Of a stretch of 64,000 nucleotides of DNA, positions 1-11,737 are shown in pieces; the first letter of the stretch is position 1, and every line of letters begins with the position of its first letter. The DNA is from Solea solea (Eukaryota; Chordata; Actinopteri; Pleuronectiformes; Soleidae), in assembly GCF_958295425.1 (NCBI RefSeq), contig NC_081146.1, positions 10,834,985-10,898,984 of the forward strand. The letters run 5' to 3'. Both the position numbers and the translations under genes were made by a program. Under the pieces are notes generated by a model. It was given only the letters and a program-made list of their open reading frames with translations. It had not been told where the DNA came from and ran no database searches.

Positions 1-337
1 AAGTGCAGTGTGAAAGCAATCTCAGACCGGCTGAATGTTGCAACCCCCAATTCAACAGAGTCCCCAACCATACCTAGTCTAGTGGACTATTAGGTGTGAA
101 AACGACCTAAATCTTCCTTTTCTTAAGTTTAAGGAACACCATCAGTGTGAGCTGCAATTTATTAACGACTCCTGTTTAAATTATGTAAAAAGTGTTGAAT
201 TGGTGCTGATTCCAAATGCCATGTCTCACTCAAAACCCCTATTAAAGTTAAATGTCACTTTCAGGAGTTGGAATACATACCAAAAACTTCATATTATCTG
301 TCAGTGATGCTGCTACAGCGGGTTTGTTATTGAGTCA

Positions 338-342
<5 letters not shown>

Positions 343-376
<34 letters not shown>
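343..376. repeat. (GT)n microsatellite
   Basis: About 17 uninterrupted GT dinucleotides are read directly. Confidence 0.95.
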
Positions 377-377
<1 letters not shown>

Positions 378-514
378 TGAAAGAAGCTGAATGGAGCAGA
401 TTATGGAGACGAGGAAGAGGAGGTATTTTATATAAATAGCTACATGTGCTGATGATGCAGGGACTCATTAGTTAGCCTTTAGAAACAAGCTCATATCTAT
501 TTCTGTTCTCAACA

Positions 515-562
515 TGCATATGCATATATGCATATGCACATGTGCATGCATGTGCACATAGC
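515..562. repeat. Palindromic alternating purine/pyrimidine tract
   Basis: The tract contains the perfect 20-base palindrome CATATGCATATATGCATATG, followed by the palindrome TGCACATGTGCA and further CATG/TGCA steps. It strictly alternates purine and pyrimidine over most of its length. The short open frame reading through it is low-complexity Met/His/Val and is not a gene. Confidence 0.7.
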
Positions 563-3063
563 CATTAACACAAGGTGGCAAATTTACAGTCTTAAGAAAG
601 CAGAGGAAGATTTCACTTGTTTTGTGTGAATTCTGGCATGACACAACTGACAACACCCAAAACTTCTAAAAATAACCTCACCTTGTAGAAATAAGTGGAG
701 ATAAAGGAAGCGTGTTTCCTGGGTACTGGAGAGAAGGCTTAAGGAATTAGAAGGAGTTTAGAGTTAATCAGCCCCCGAGTGACCAAGTAAGATTATCTCC
801 ATGTATCTACGCGCCAACAGTATCTATCTCTCTGCCTTCCCCATTTTGGTTCCGTCTTTCCATTTCTGACTCTCTAAGTGTGTGTGGATCTGTGTGTGTG
901 TGTGTGCAGGGGAGAGAGAGGGAAGAGCTGGCAGAAGGATAGTGGCGATCAGCAGTGCTGATTCATGGTTTCCTGTTGGGCTCTGCCTACCTGGCAGCAC
1001 AAATTAAGTGATGATGGCCAACGTATCGGCCCTCTGAGCGCATGGTGGCTTGCATTAACCTTTATAAGTAAACACAGACAGCCATGCCAATGTACACACT
1101 AACATGAACTCACACACGCACGTACGTCTGCCCAGCAACATCTCAAACATGTGCACACTATACTTCTAAAATCCACAGCAAGCATTCCTGAAAATCAGGA
1201 AACACAACTGGTGTGAATTTTAAAAAGTGATCCAACTTTGGATAAAAGACTACAGGACTGATTTCATGACATCTCTATTGTGTGAACTGGGGGGGGACTG
1301 CAAAGGTTTATTTGAGGGTAGCTCACAGAGTAAGCCTAAACCAAACTCAATCCTAAACTAATCAATACACACAGATGGTCTGTGAGCCTGGTGCTGTAAC
1401 ATGAACCAACATGGGAAAAGAATGAAGTAGCCTGATTGATTTACTGTGGTCACCCTGAAAGCATCTCTGAATCCATTTGAACCATTACCTCAGCCACGGC
1501 ACATTGGAAGGAACAGTATATCTGTGGACCACTGCACATTATGAAAGAAGTACTTCTTTCACAAAATCTGAAGGAGGATTCCATCTTCTATGCAAAATAC
1601 AAATGTAACTTATACATATAGAAACAGTACGCATCTTACAATATACATAGTTAAAGTTAGAAGTTACTGTTTTGAAAGTAATGTGTGGTAATGATCCATT
1701 AAGTTTTCAATATATTGCAATTAATACTGAACTGAAAGAACTGAACTGAAAACATACATTGCAAATCAAAATGGAATTGCAACATCTGTCAGGAAACTTA
1801 GATATTTTCCCTCAATTGTGTGGCCGTAAAAAACGTTAGAGTCAAATCCAAAGACTAACTGTACATAGGAATCAGTTGTGGAGTCTGTTACCTACTTAAT
1901 TCTCACACATCAGAGCAGTTAGTAGTCTAAGTGCATGAATGCATAACTCCCAAAAGAGGATTAACACCAGCAGGCTCTTCTGGGACCTCAGTGACCTCAC
2001 TCTCACACAGAAGAGCCAAAAACAAGCTCAGCTTCACTTCACTGCACCTCTGAGTTCACATCAATGCTGATTCAGCAGCAGTGGAGATGACACAAAGCAC
2101 ATGCACATGTACATGTAGTCTCTTTGCCATTTTATAACCTCTCTGTTTACTTCGGTTGCTTATATGAGCACTTGCCAGCCCCGAGTGCATTAACGCTGCC
2201 TCTCCCGCTCTCTCGCTCTCATCCTTCCTACGTCATATCTGCAGCGCTTCATGAAAGATTATCTGACTATATATATCCAGCAGTATCATCAATGGAGATG
2301 AGGCTTATTGGATGAGTTTCTCGTGGAGGCATGTGCTTGCACAGAGGCAGACACACGTCCACATACATCGCCCTCCAGCTAAAAGATGGATATTTTTAAC
2401 CCGCTTCATGCTCCACTTTGGCTTAAAAGCAAGTCATGTCAAGCAGAAAATAGAAGAAAAAAAGAAAAGCAGAGCCTTTTCTGAAACAGCATGAACATCT
2501 CAGCAGTCACATTCTTGAAAACAGTCATAACAAACCTCACAGGGAGGAGACGAATAACATGATAACACGTGTAGTCATATTTTAGGGTACAACATGTGCC
2601 ACTTTTTTTGGTTATTTTTTTGTTTTTTAAATGTCCTGAAGCTCTTATACTGTTCTTCGTTTGGAGATAAGCTGATACAGTGAAGCAATGATGCTGAAAA
2701 TGTGTATTCATCAGCATCTTTGGAATTACATGCCTAAAAACAACAACAATAATAATAATAATAATAAAAAACACTAACTAATTACAAACGCATCATGGAC
2801 AAAAACATGCAATTTGTGAGAGTTTTTCTAATATTTCAAAGTTGAATATATGATAACTTGCCTTTAACTTATATTAATTTCCTCTAATATAAGGTAAGGT
2901 GAACACATCACTGCCTCGGTGAACAGGAACCACTTTAATTCATATACGGACGCTGTTTACTGCTACTATTCTAACAACAATAAGTACACGCTTTGAGATT
3001 TAATTAACCTTTACATTTGCGCACAGATAACGCCTTTATTTTATCTCTCTCTTTTTTCAATTC

Positions 3064-3480
3064 TTATCAAACTGCCGAACAGTGGTGGGCTGCGTCGGGC
3101 CAACGTGCCAGGGTATTTAAACAATCTGTGTACGAAAATGGCGCCGAATGTTCAACAAAAACAAACAAACACTAACTCACCAACCAGCGCGAGGGAGGGG
3201 GAGCACAAACCTTGAAATTCATCTTACCTACTCTAGGATTAGCATCAGTGGGGAAGCAAACGGCAGGAAATCCGACAAAATCCTATATATTTATTTATAT
3301 ATTATATTCCGCACGTTCAGAGCAGAGACAATGTAGCGGAGCCACACATGCTTTGTTGTGCCGACGGTGTCCGATGCTCGTAAAGGGGCGGAGCCACGCA
3401 CTCGGGGTCGGACTGGAGTTGACCAACTGAGAAACAAGCAGAGGGCCAGAGCCTTCATCACCACCACCGCGTGTCCACAA
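3064..3480. promoter_or_regulatory. CpG-rich patch, possible promoter
   Basis: The patch is richer in CpG than its AT-rich surroundings, with a GC-box-like GGGGCGGAGCC near 3384 and a TATA-like GTATTTAAA near 3113. No coding exon of either orientation could be attached to it, so promoter function is only a guess. Confidence 0.2.
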
Positions 3481-3839
3481 GACGACGCCGAGTGTTCCTG
3501 CCTACAAGAGTAAACCCAACTGTCTTAAATCTGCACCATGACACTATACATCCTCCTCCTGCTGCTCTGTTCAAGAAAGGAAGGAGCACTGAGAAAGAGC
3601 TCTATTTAAACATTAAAAGAAATGACATATAATGGGGAATAAATAAAGCACAGAGAGTGCACTCCCCTATCTCCAAAGGTTAAAATTAGAGATAAATCCT
3701 GCATCCCTATCTGGATTAACACCAAAATCTCATAATTTCTTCCCAAAAGTGCTGAGAGTAAAACAAAAACAAAAAAAAACAGGCGACACATTTGCAGAAT
3801 AACATGCGTGAAGTTAAGTTGGGGTTAATTTATTAACCA

Positions 3840-4066
3840 TATCTGTTGGTTTTTTACCCTTTTTTTATAGTTTTACTGTATGACTTGTTTATTTGTGTTG
3901 TTTTAGTTTTGCTTCAGTATTGTATTGTATGTTGTATTGTTTGTTCTTAGGTCTATACTATAAATATTGTGGTTTTACATTTTAATTGTTTTATTTATCT
4001 CTGATGTGCAGCACTTTGCTTCCGCTGTTGTTGTTTTCAAAGTGCTTTATAAATAAAGTTGGATTG
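3840..4066 (+). mobile_element. LINE-like 3' end relic
   Basis: The segment ends in AGTGCTTTATAAATAAAGTT followed by GGATTG, which resembles the 3' tails of fish L2-type retrotransposons (short stem, then an AATAAA-containing end). No coding part remains. The left limit is approximate. Confidence 0.3.
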
Positions 4067-6028
4067 AAATCAAAGTAATAGGAGGTGTTACAGGAACGTA
4101 AGATAAACTAGTCAGGAAGTGTATATGCATACATGCATGGTTTGTCTTCTTTAAAAAGTGGGTCCCCCATAAAAGTTTTGTTTTTGCAGGTTTCTGTTTT
4201 TCCTCCATTTGATGACGTGCTCGGAAGCTATTGCTAGTTATAAAGCTTATGGCAGACTAATGAGCCGATTGCTTTTAATACCAGCACATATTTGCATGAT
4301 CATATTATTTGCATTAAGTATTCTCTTTTAATTCAGAAGTTTTCACCGTGTTAGAAACGACAACGTCCAGCATGCATGGAGGAAGGAGAGGGAGTGCAAT
4401 CATTAACATAGTACAATGTCCACAGGGAGGAGGGAGGGAGGCCAGAGTAAATATTCCTGTGAGTCCTACTCTTCTTCAAGCACCAACATTCACGTGCACA
4501 GTATGAGGGTGTCGAGAGTTAAGAGAGAGAGAGAAAAGGCTCAAGAAGAATCAGCTGACGGTATGTCCCAGAAAAGTAACAGCTTATCGAATATTGGATA
4601 AAAAAATAAAATAAAAAAACATAGCACGGACATGTGCGTCTAATCACATACACATACATAGACACGAGCTGCCTTAATGGACCCCGGCGTGGTCTCCACC
4701 CATCTGCCTGACCCCATTAGTGCTCACAGGGAGAAGGGGGAAGTACGGGGGGTTCATTATTCTCTCACACATGGGGTAAGGCACCATCACCTTTGTCTCA
4801 CAGACACAAGTTTGTGTGGCACGCACACTGGTGTCATGTGTCTCTTCTGGACATATGATCTGCTATTCATTCATTTAAAAAAAACAAAAGTCTTACCAGT
4901 TTAAAGGTTACTCCCCGAATCCGATGATTTAATTTGTTTGTTTTTTTTAAAAAAGAAAGAAAGTCCAAAGCAGTCAACAAGAAAAACGAGAGATGCCGAA
5001 TGATAGGAAAGGACAGCGAAACACGTGAACGGTCGCTAGTGGCATTTTTTTTTCTTCAGACTGTGGTCAAAGTGCGGTGAATAAGCAGCAGCACCACAGA
5101 GCTTTCAGACCAGTGGTGTTAAACATTTACTAAAAAGTAAAATGCAGAGGGGGAAACAGGAAGAGTCCCACTTCTGGATGGGCATTCGTTTGTGCTGTTG
5201 CCGTTTCCCTTTTGCCTTTAGTTTCACAGGGAATGAGTGGGATAGGAGAGACAGAGGAAGAGCAAGGGAGACAAACAAAGACTATGTGGTAGTACTTTGC
5301 CTCCAGTTGCTTAGGAACCCCTGCCCTGCCCTGTGCCTACTACTGCAAGGAGCAGGTGTTGAGCTGGACCCAGGAGAGGGGAGGGGAGCAGAAGAGAAGC
5401 AGCACTCAGAGAGCCACAGTCACTCCCTGGAGACAACGACAGACTGGAACCACAGACTCAGAGACAACTCACTCACACGGTAAACACTGACACCCACTTT
5501 GTGCTTCCCCAGTCACTCTCGCACAACCATGCACACACTGCAGGGCTTTGCTCCTGCTGAGTGCACTGGGTTCTGTTAGTCCAGAACATCTTCATGACTG
5601 TGATTACATCACGTCCCATACCACTACATCTGGGTACGGATGCAGTGTCTTGTGTAGTAACACATGTGCAGCTTCAAAACTGTGCTTTAAATTTGGATTT
5701 TGAGTGCATGTGATGGTGTGCATAGTTGCATGCATGCGTTTTATTTGTGCTCAGGATCTGAGCTCTCAAGAGCACTATAAGAAAAGATGGTCCCAGGGCA
5801 TCAATATTCATGGTGCGCCATTATGTTATGAAGAATTGATGAACCAGGAATGTTCCAGTGTTTCTGCCCCTTTCTGCCAGTACACGGTGCCTCTGATATT
5901 TTTGTTTGCATTCTCTCAAAACCTAAAGACTTTAAATGATACAACATGTTGTTTCTTCTATAGACCGTGTATACAAATTGACATTAGTCTAACAGTTTTA
6001 AAAGTGATGCAAAGAGGACTCAGTTTGA

Positions 6029-6298
6029 ATTAGGGCTGAACAATTAATCAAAACAGCCTAGTGCAGTTGTCAAAATATCATTTTAGATTAATTATTGTCT
6101 TAACCTATACACATCTTATTCTACAGGCTGAACTTCCATCTTTGTTTCTCACAGATCTGCACACATATCAGACAGTAATCACTTAAAATGTCTTTTTTTA
6201 ATGAAAACAAGAATAATCATGTAAAAATTATCATTCTCTCTGATATCATGAATCATATCGCAATTGCAGACATTTATTCAGGGTCGTTCAGCCCTAAT
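6029..6298. mobile_element. MITE with 13-bp terminal inverted repeats
   Basis: Starts with ATTAGGGCTGAAC and ends, after 270 bases, with the near-exact inverse GTTCAGCCCTAAT. The interior is AT-rich and has no transposase. This pattern matches common non-autonomous DNA transposons of teleosts, probably of the hAT superfamily. Confidence 0.75.
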
Positions 6299-7665
6299 TT
6301 AAATGGAAGTCTGTCGGAAAATGATTTATAACATTTAGTTCATGGTCTTGATCGCTAGAATCAGCTCTTCTTCAAAAGAACACGGTGTCAATTTAGTACA
6401 TGACAAAAACAGATGATGAACACGGCACGAGTTGACACCAATGCGATTGACAGCCAGTATCATAATATGTGAACATTCAAACACTGACATGGCAGTGGTC
6501 TAATTTCATATCTCTCTCTTTACATACAGCCTATGTTATTTTCCTGTGCTATCTATCAAAACAGGACAGGTTGTTGCATCCACAGTTAATGCAAAGTGAA
6601 GGTACGGACTGAAAATGCACACAGTTGCACATCATGTGTGATTTCAAAAAAGACACTGCTCCATGCCCTCGGCTTCACAGCACACTGAACAAATTGTAGC
6701 GTTCATTCTAGGCCACCGAAGAGCATGCTATATTGTGTTTGATTAACTAGTGGAGATGGCCAGATTGCCTTAGTTTACACTGCCACCTGGTGGAGAAATT
6801 GGTAAATGAATTCACCTTGGACAGTGTATCGCTCTTTAAAAAAAAAAATCAATGCACTACAATCACACTTCTAATTTAATCCTGGTTGACACGCATTCAA
6901 AAACACAATTCAAGTGGAACAATTTAACTACACAAAAAAGAAGAAATATGGTGGTGAAAGTACAAAACCTTAGTCCACACAGAAAAGGAATCCCCACCAA
7001 TCTTAGTCTAAGTTTAACACCAAGCCGGTATGCATGCAGGGAACATGTGTTCATGAGAGATAAAGACGTGTTTGCGACCAGATGCCTGAGTATGACATGG
7101 TCACAACCCCTCCCAAAACTAATCTGACGTGGAGGCCGTCAACAAAAAAAATGTGCGACACAAATTCAGCTGCACACTCTCTCGCTCAGCAGCCTGTCTG
7201 CGTCTCTTTCATTCCCTGAACATTATAATCCCACCAATCTATGACGACAACCAAATTATACAACAGAATACGACACACTCGTTTGGTTCAGTTAAATGAA
7301 ACAGACATTAAACAGAAATAACCAATAAATGATATCAATTAGTCTCTGTATTAACTTAAACCAAAGACACGTTTCAAAAATCGAAAATTGAACTCTATGA
7401 ACTCATATTGTTGTAGTTTTGATAAAGTAACGGTTTCTCTGTATGTGCCGTATACAAATGCAAGTGCAAAACACTGACTGTATGCAAAGGTTCAGTGGGA
7501 TCATTGTAACCACAGAGCAAAGGGCTTTTGTACACATGCAGCTCAAAAGATATGTTGATACTCACATAATGTCCACGTAGAAGTCCATGTAGGAGATCCA
7601 GGCAGCGTGACCAGGTCACAGGGAGAGAGAGAGAGAGAGAGCCAGTCAGTGCAATCAAATATTAC
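6299..7665. other. Intergenic DNA, no gene recognised
   Basis: Nothing supported. A 45-base minus-strand frame near 7572-7616 reads like protein and ends in a GTGAGT donor, but it lacks an acceptor (see rejected items). A GA-rich tract lies at 7621-7640. Confidence 0.4.
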
Positions 7666-8163
7666 CAGAGGTGGAAAGTGATGAATTACATTTACTCACG
7701 TTCCTGTAACTAACAAGGTTTTTTGTGTACTGTATTTTTTTAAATTTGTACTTGTACTTTGCTACTTTTTAAAACACATCCATTACTGAGTAAAACAATG
7801 TTGGTCTGAATTTTAAAAAAAAGGACAGAACTAATTAAGGTCCCTGAGTGAGTGAGAAAGTTAAAGCATTTGTGACATTTGACCCACTTTGACTGATACA
7901 TTATTTGTTTTCATATTTTATTTGAAAGTTTTGCCAAAGAATTAATGTGAGATTTGTGTCCCCTTGTCCCTTTTGTATGACACAAGAAAGAACCCCAACC
8001 TGGTTAAAAAAAAAAAAGAAGTAAACTTTTAACTTTTCTACTTTAACTTACAGTACATGTTTAGACCAGTACTTTTACTTGTACTTAAGTAAAATGTTAT
8101 CTAAACAGTGGTACTTTTACTCGTAGAGTAGAATATAATATTTCAGTACTCTTTCCACCTCTG
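7666..8163. mobile_element. Non-autonomous DNA transposon with inverted termini
   Basis: The left end CAGAGGTGGAAAG is matched by CTTTCCACCTCTG at the right end, giving perfect 13-bp terminal inverted repeats about 500 bases apart. The interior is rich in TACTTTTACT-type words, as in abundant hAT-like repeats of fish. No transposase frame is present. A related sequence lies inside nfkbid near 49230-49630. Confidence 0.75.
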
Positions 8164-10995
8164 TCTGCAACATAACAGAGTTTAATCACACATATGGCAG
8201 TACACAGACTCAAAGACGTATTTATTTATTTATTATTAAACCCAAAAGCCAAGTCATTCTGTATGAGATAACTGAGATAACTGCGTAGGATGGGCTTATG
8301 ATTAAGTGATTGATTATTTGTTCATTATTGTGTAAGGCATAGTAAATACACCGTGCCCAGACAGACTTAAAAGACACTATTATTTAGAAATACAAAACCA
8401 GTGAGCCAGAGAAAAACACGGACGCCAGTGTCATTCTCATAATTCCTGATTGGAAATGTCAAAGAGAAAAATTCACTTTTTTAGAGTGTTTGCGATTTTT
8501 CCACTTTATGTAATGACCCCAAGACGCACAAGTATATTAGGGGACAGGGTCACAGGTACATGATATACCAATAGCAGATTTTCCAGTTGTAACCGCTGAG
8601 GTATTTGCAGAATACTCTGTCACTGGAATGCTAAGAAGCAGCTCTGGGGAACTATACTGCTAATGTCTATAACATGGATGTGCACAGATCGACTTCAGGT
8701 GGCCTTTTGCCCACTGACCGGACATTTTCTCTAATTTCATATTTTCATTCCATCTTCAAAGTGTCAAATTGAATTTGACTTTTAATTAATGCGAGGCAGC
8801 AGTAATTTTTTATTTAATCTTGCACAATATTTATGAGATGGGGGGGGCCTTGTTTTACTTGAGCCCCTGCCCCTACAAATGTCTGTGCACACCCTGGTCC
8901 AGCAGCCCTTGATTCTGGTTGTTGCTTTGTCCTGTTTTGTTAAACTCTCATTTGTTTCCATTTAAAAACAGCAAAAAAAAAACAAAAACAAGGTTTACCT
9001 CACGCTTCCTGTCAGGTTTCTACAGTGCAGCAAAAAGTCTGTCATTTTCTAAACACATTTCCTTGCTGTTTATTTGAGATAAGGCTTAATATGTTGACCA
9101 TTATCTGGTCTGTGAAGTGTTGGGGGCTCAGAGTCTCTGATGTCATGAAAACAACATCACCACAAACATTTCTGACTCCCTGTTTTATCATGTAGTGAGA
9201 AACTACAGTAGTTTATGAGTTCATGTTACAGCTACAGCACAAATGAAGCGCGACCTCGTCGTCTTTGACATAATCCCTCTTCTAAATGCGGCGCGGTCAA
9301 CTGTGAATAACCCGCCGCGGTGAGGAAACGTAGAGAAGAACACAGACCTAAACACACGGAGTGAGTCATCATACCTGAGCAGGTAGCTGTCTCCTCTGTC
9401 TCCTCTGTCTCCTCTGCCTCCACACGTCAGGTCGGAGACATGATTCCAACCCGGTGTTTCCCTCCTGAGCAACTTGGCGACTATTGAGCAGGTTTCCACG
9501 GAGAGACCGATGACGCAGCCACAGTGACGCAGCAGTAAAGTAGTGCAGGGTGGGGATCTGAGGTGGAGGCAGTACTGTACTTCAAAACTCACGGAGAGCT
9601 CCTGCTTTCAAATGACTGACAAGCTAGAGGCAAGAACGAGCCTGACTTGTGGTTGTTTCACGTCACTGCGGGTGTGTTTACCACACACAGGTGAGACAGG
9701 TGTAAACGTGTGCCTCCTGCTGGTCAGGGCTGGTTAGGACCATAGCTTCCTCAACACAGGAGGGGGACGACTTAAAGTGACAGTTCAGCTTTTACCAAAG
9801 GAATGAAAATGTGTGTAAAACACCTTTGTTTAAGATACCTTTTAATGGAAACCCAACTTGTGTCACCACTTATCTCACCAAGCAGTCATGGAGAACCAGC
9901 GGGACAAACAGGCACTCGCTTGGCTGCCATCTTTTAGCCACTTAGCCAGGGGCCAGGGGTCACCGCGCTGGGGGGGTTAGATGTTCAGAGTGTGGCAGTG
10001 GGCGAGTCCAGTGTGGGTGTGTACCCAGGAGTGGAGGTGACGCCCCCCTCTCCGCCTGCAAAGCACCCCGCTGTTAAGTCCATCGGCCCTGGGAGCTAGA
10101 GCCGTAGAGCCGGGTGGGAGAGATCTCAATCAGTTTTTGAAAAGGTTGATTGAAATGTTGATTCTTTTTTGGAATACAGCTGTGTTCCTCCGCTGTGTCA
10201 ATGTGATGACGTCATCAAACCGTGACCCTCATGTGGAGGATAAAGCGGTAGAAGACGGATGGATACCGGAAAGTAGAGTAATAGCCCTCAGGACTTCCAC
10301 GGAACAACCTTCCAAACACAGACAAGATTCACCAGCATGTCGTCAGCGTCTCTGTTCCGTAGTTCCTAAATGGTTGGATAACTGCCAGATATGAAAAGTG
10401 AAGGTTATCTTGGAAAAGGGGTCAGAAAGGGGCAGAATCACTCACTCATTGAACATTTTTTTTTACAAATCTACAGCCATAAAATCAACATAAATCCAGG
10501 CGGCCTGAATATCATGATATTTATAGGAGAATAAACAAAAGGCTCACATAATAAAACCTATGGCTGCTGAATTTGCAGTCTATATCTTACAGCCTTTTCT
10601 AACTGGTGTCACTTTGTAAACGCTTTTCTCTCCCACACCAAAGTCCAGGTCACACAGAAGTTGCCGACCCACTGCTGTCTAACAAAAGGGAAAGTGAAAA
10701 AGTTAATGTCACCGAGGTGCTGCACGTCACAACTTCTTCATTTTTGAGCAGACATGTGACATAGTTCATCTATGATACATTAAAATTTAATGTTCATGGA
10801 TTTATATATTTTAAACTCTGCCTATCCCATATCTAGGGAAAGGTGAGGTGAGAGACATTCAGCTGCAACATGCAACTCCACCAGTAGATGCTGCTAAATC
10901 CTACACACTGTGCCTTTAAGATTAAGGATTTTAGTGGAGTACATAATATAACAAAGGCCATGGCATCATGATTTAGGGTCTACTGCACTGGTCAA

Positions 10996-11035
<40 letters not shown>

Positions 11036-11737
11036 AAAAGGATCCTATCACAGACCCATGTTATCATACAAAACAGCCAGTATACACCCAAACACTCCAC
11101 ACACTTAACTCCAGCCTTCTGGGTGCAGATAAGAGTAACTGTCATCACCGACACTCACACACACCTACTTTGCCCCACTGAAGATGGTGTCCCCTGTTGT
11201 TTGCTACAATAATCTACTCACACTTATTTTTGAGTTAGATTGCTTGTCAGTAGGAAATTAACCTCTGCAGAAAAGTCTGAAATATTTGATCACATATAAG
11301 GAAAATTCATAATTCCTAATTGTTTGGGGGATATAATTGTATAATTTAAAGCTTTAATATGCTAATAATGTAAACATTTATACACAGCCCATGAATACAT
11401 TTTTGCTTTATTTACTGGTTAATGCTATAACTCTGACACAAAAAAGTTAAAAAGAAAAATGTTATTTTTGGGCAATTTTACATTTGGAAAGGATGATTCA
11501 ATGCAGGTTTTGTCATATTTAAACAATACTGATATTTCATATTTAAATATACATTCAAAGGATGACCTTTGAATGGGACGTGCCTTCGATTCGACAAAGC
11601 ACGAGTGTCTCCACAGAGAGCAGTGTTGCACTGTTTTAGCAGGAAGGCAACAAGAGCGGGTGGGAATTAAGCATTTTTGTCCCGTGTAATGAACATGAGC
11701 CACTCGTCGTCGTTCAGACTGAAGTTATGACTTTAAT
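8164..11737. other. Intergenic DNA upstream of kcnk5
   Basis: No gene was assigned. A CpG-rich patch at about 9240-9560 has, on the minus strand, an open stretch ending in a good donor (CTGCTCAG followed by GTATGATG, junction near 9374); it could be a first noncoding exon of a minus-strand gene lying to the left, but no partner exon was found. 9760-10400 looks like old dispersed repeat. The last 150 bases before 11738 presumably contain the kcnk5 promoter; no TATA box stands out. Confidence 0.35.
10995..11036. repeat. (AAAG)n microsatellite
   Basis: About ten AAAG units in a row. On the minus strand they give a spurious Phe/Leu/Ser frame. Confidence 0.95.

Larger units (their letters stand above)
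1..6028. other. Intergenic DNA, no gene recognised
   Basis: No open frame with family resemblance and no chain of phase-compatible splice sites was found on either strand. It holds a GT microsatellite, a palindromic purine/pyrimidine patch near 515-562, an AAT run near 2748-2767, a CpG-rich patch at 3064-3480 and a LINE-like 3' tail near 3970-4066. A stretch at 5340-5480 on the plus strand ends in a good donor (CACACG followed by GTAAAC) and could be a 5' noncoding exon of an unseen gene, but nothing downstream supports it. Confidence 0.5.

Noticed and set aside
5142..5483. Plus-strand 113-codon frame
   Set aside because: Low-complexity Glu/Arg content, no homology, overlapping simple repeats; at most a 5' UTR exon.
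7572..7616. Minus-strand protein-like stretch (HAAWISYMDFYVDIM) ending in a GTGAGT donor
   Set aside because: The only upstream pyrimidine tract lacks an AG acceptor, no second exon was found, and I do not recognise the sequence.
9221..9592. Minus-strand 123-codon frame in a CpG-rich patch
   Set aside because: The Gly-Asp-Arg repeat comes from a TCTCC simple repeat; there is no family resemblance. Kept only as a possible 5' noncoding exon.
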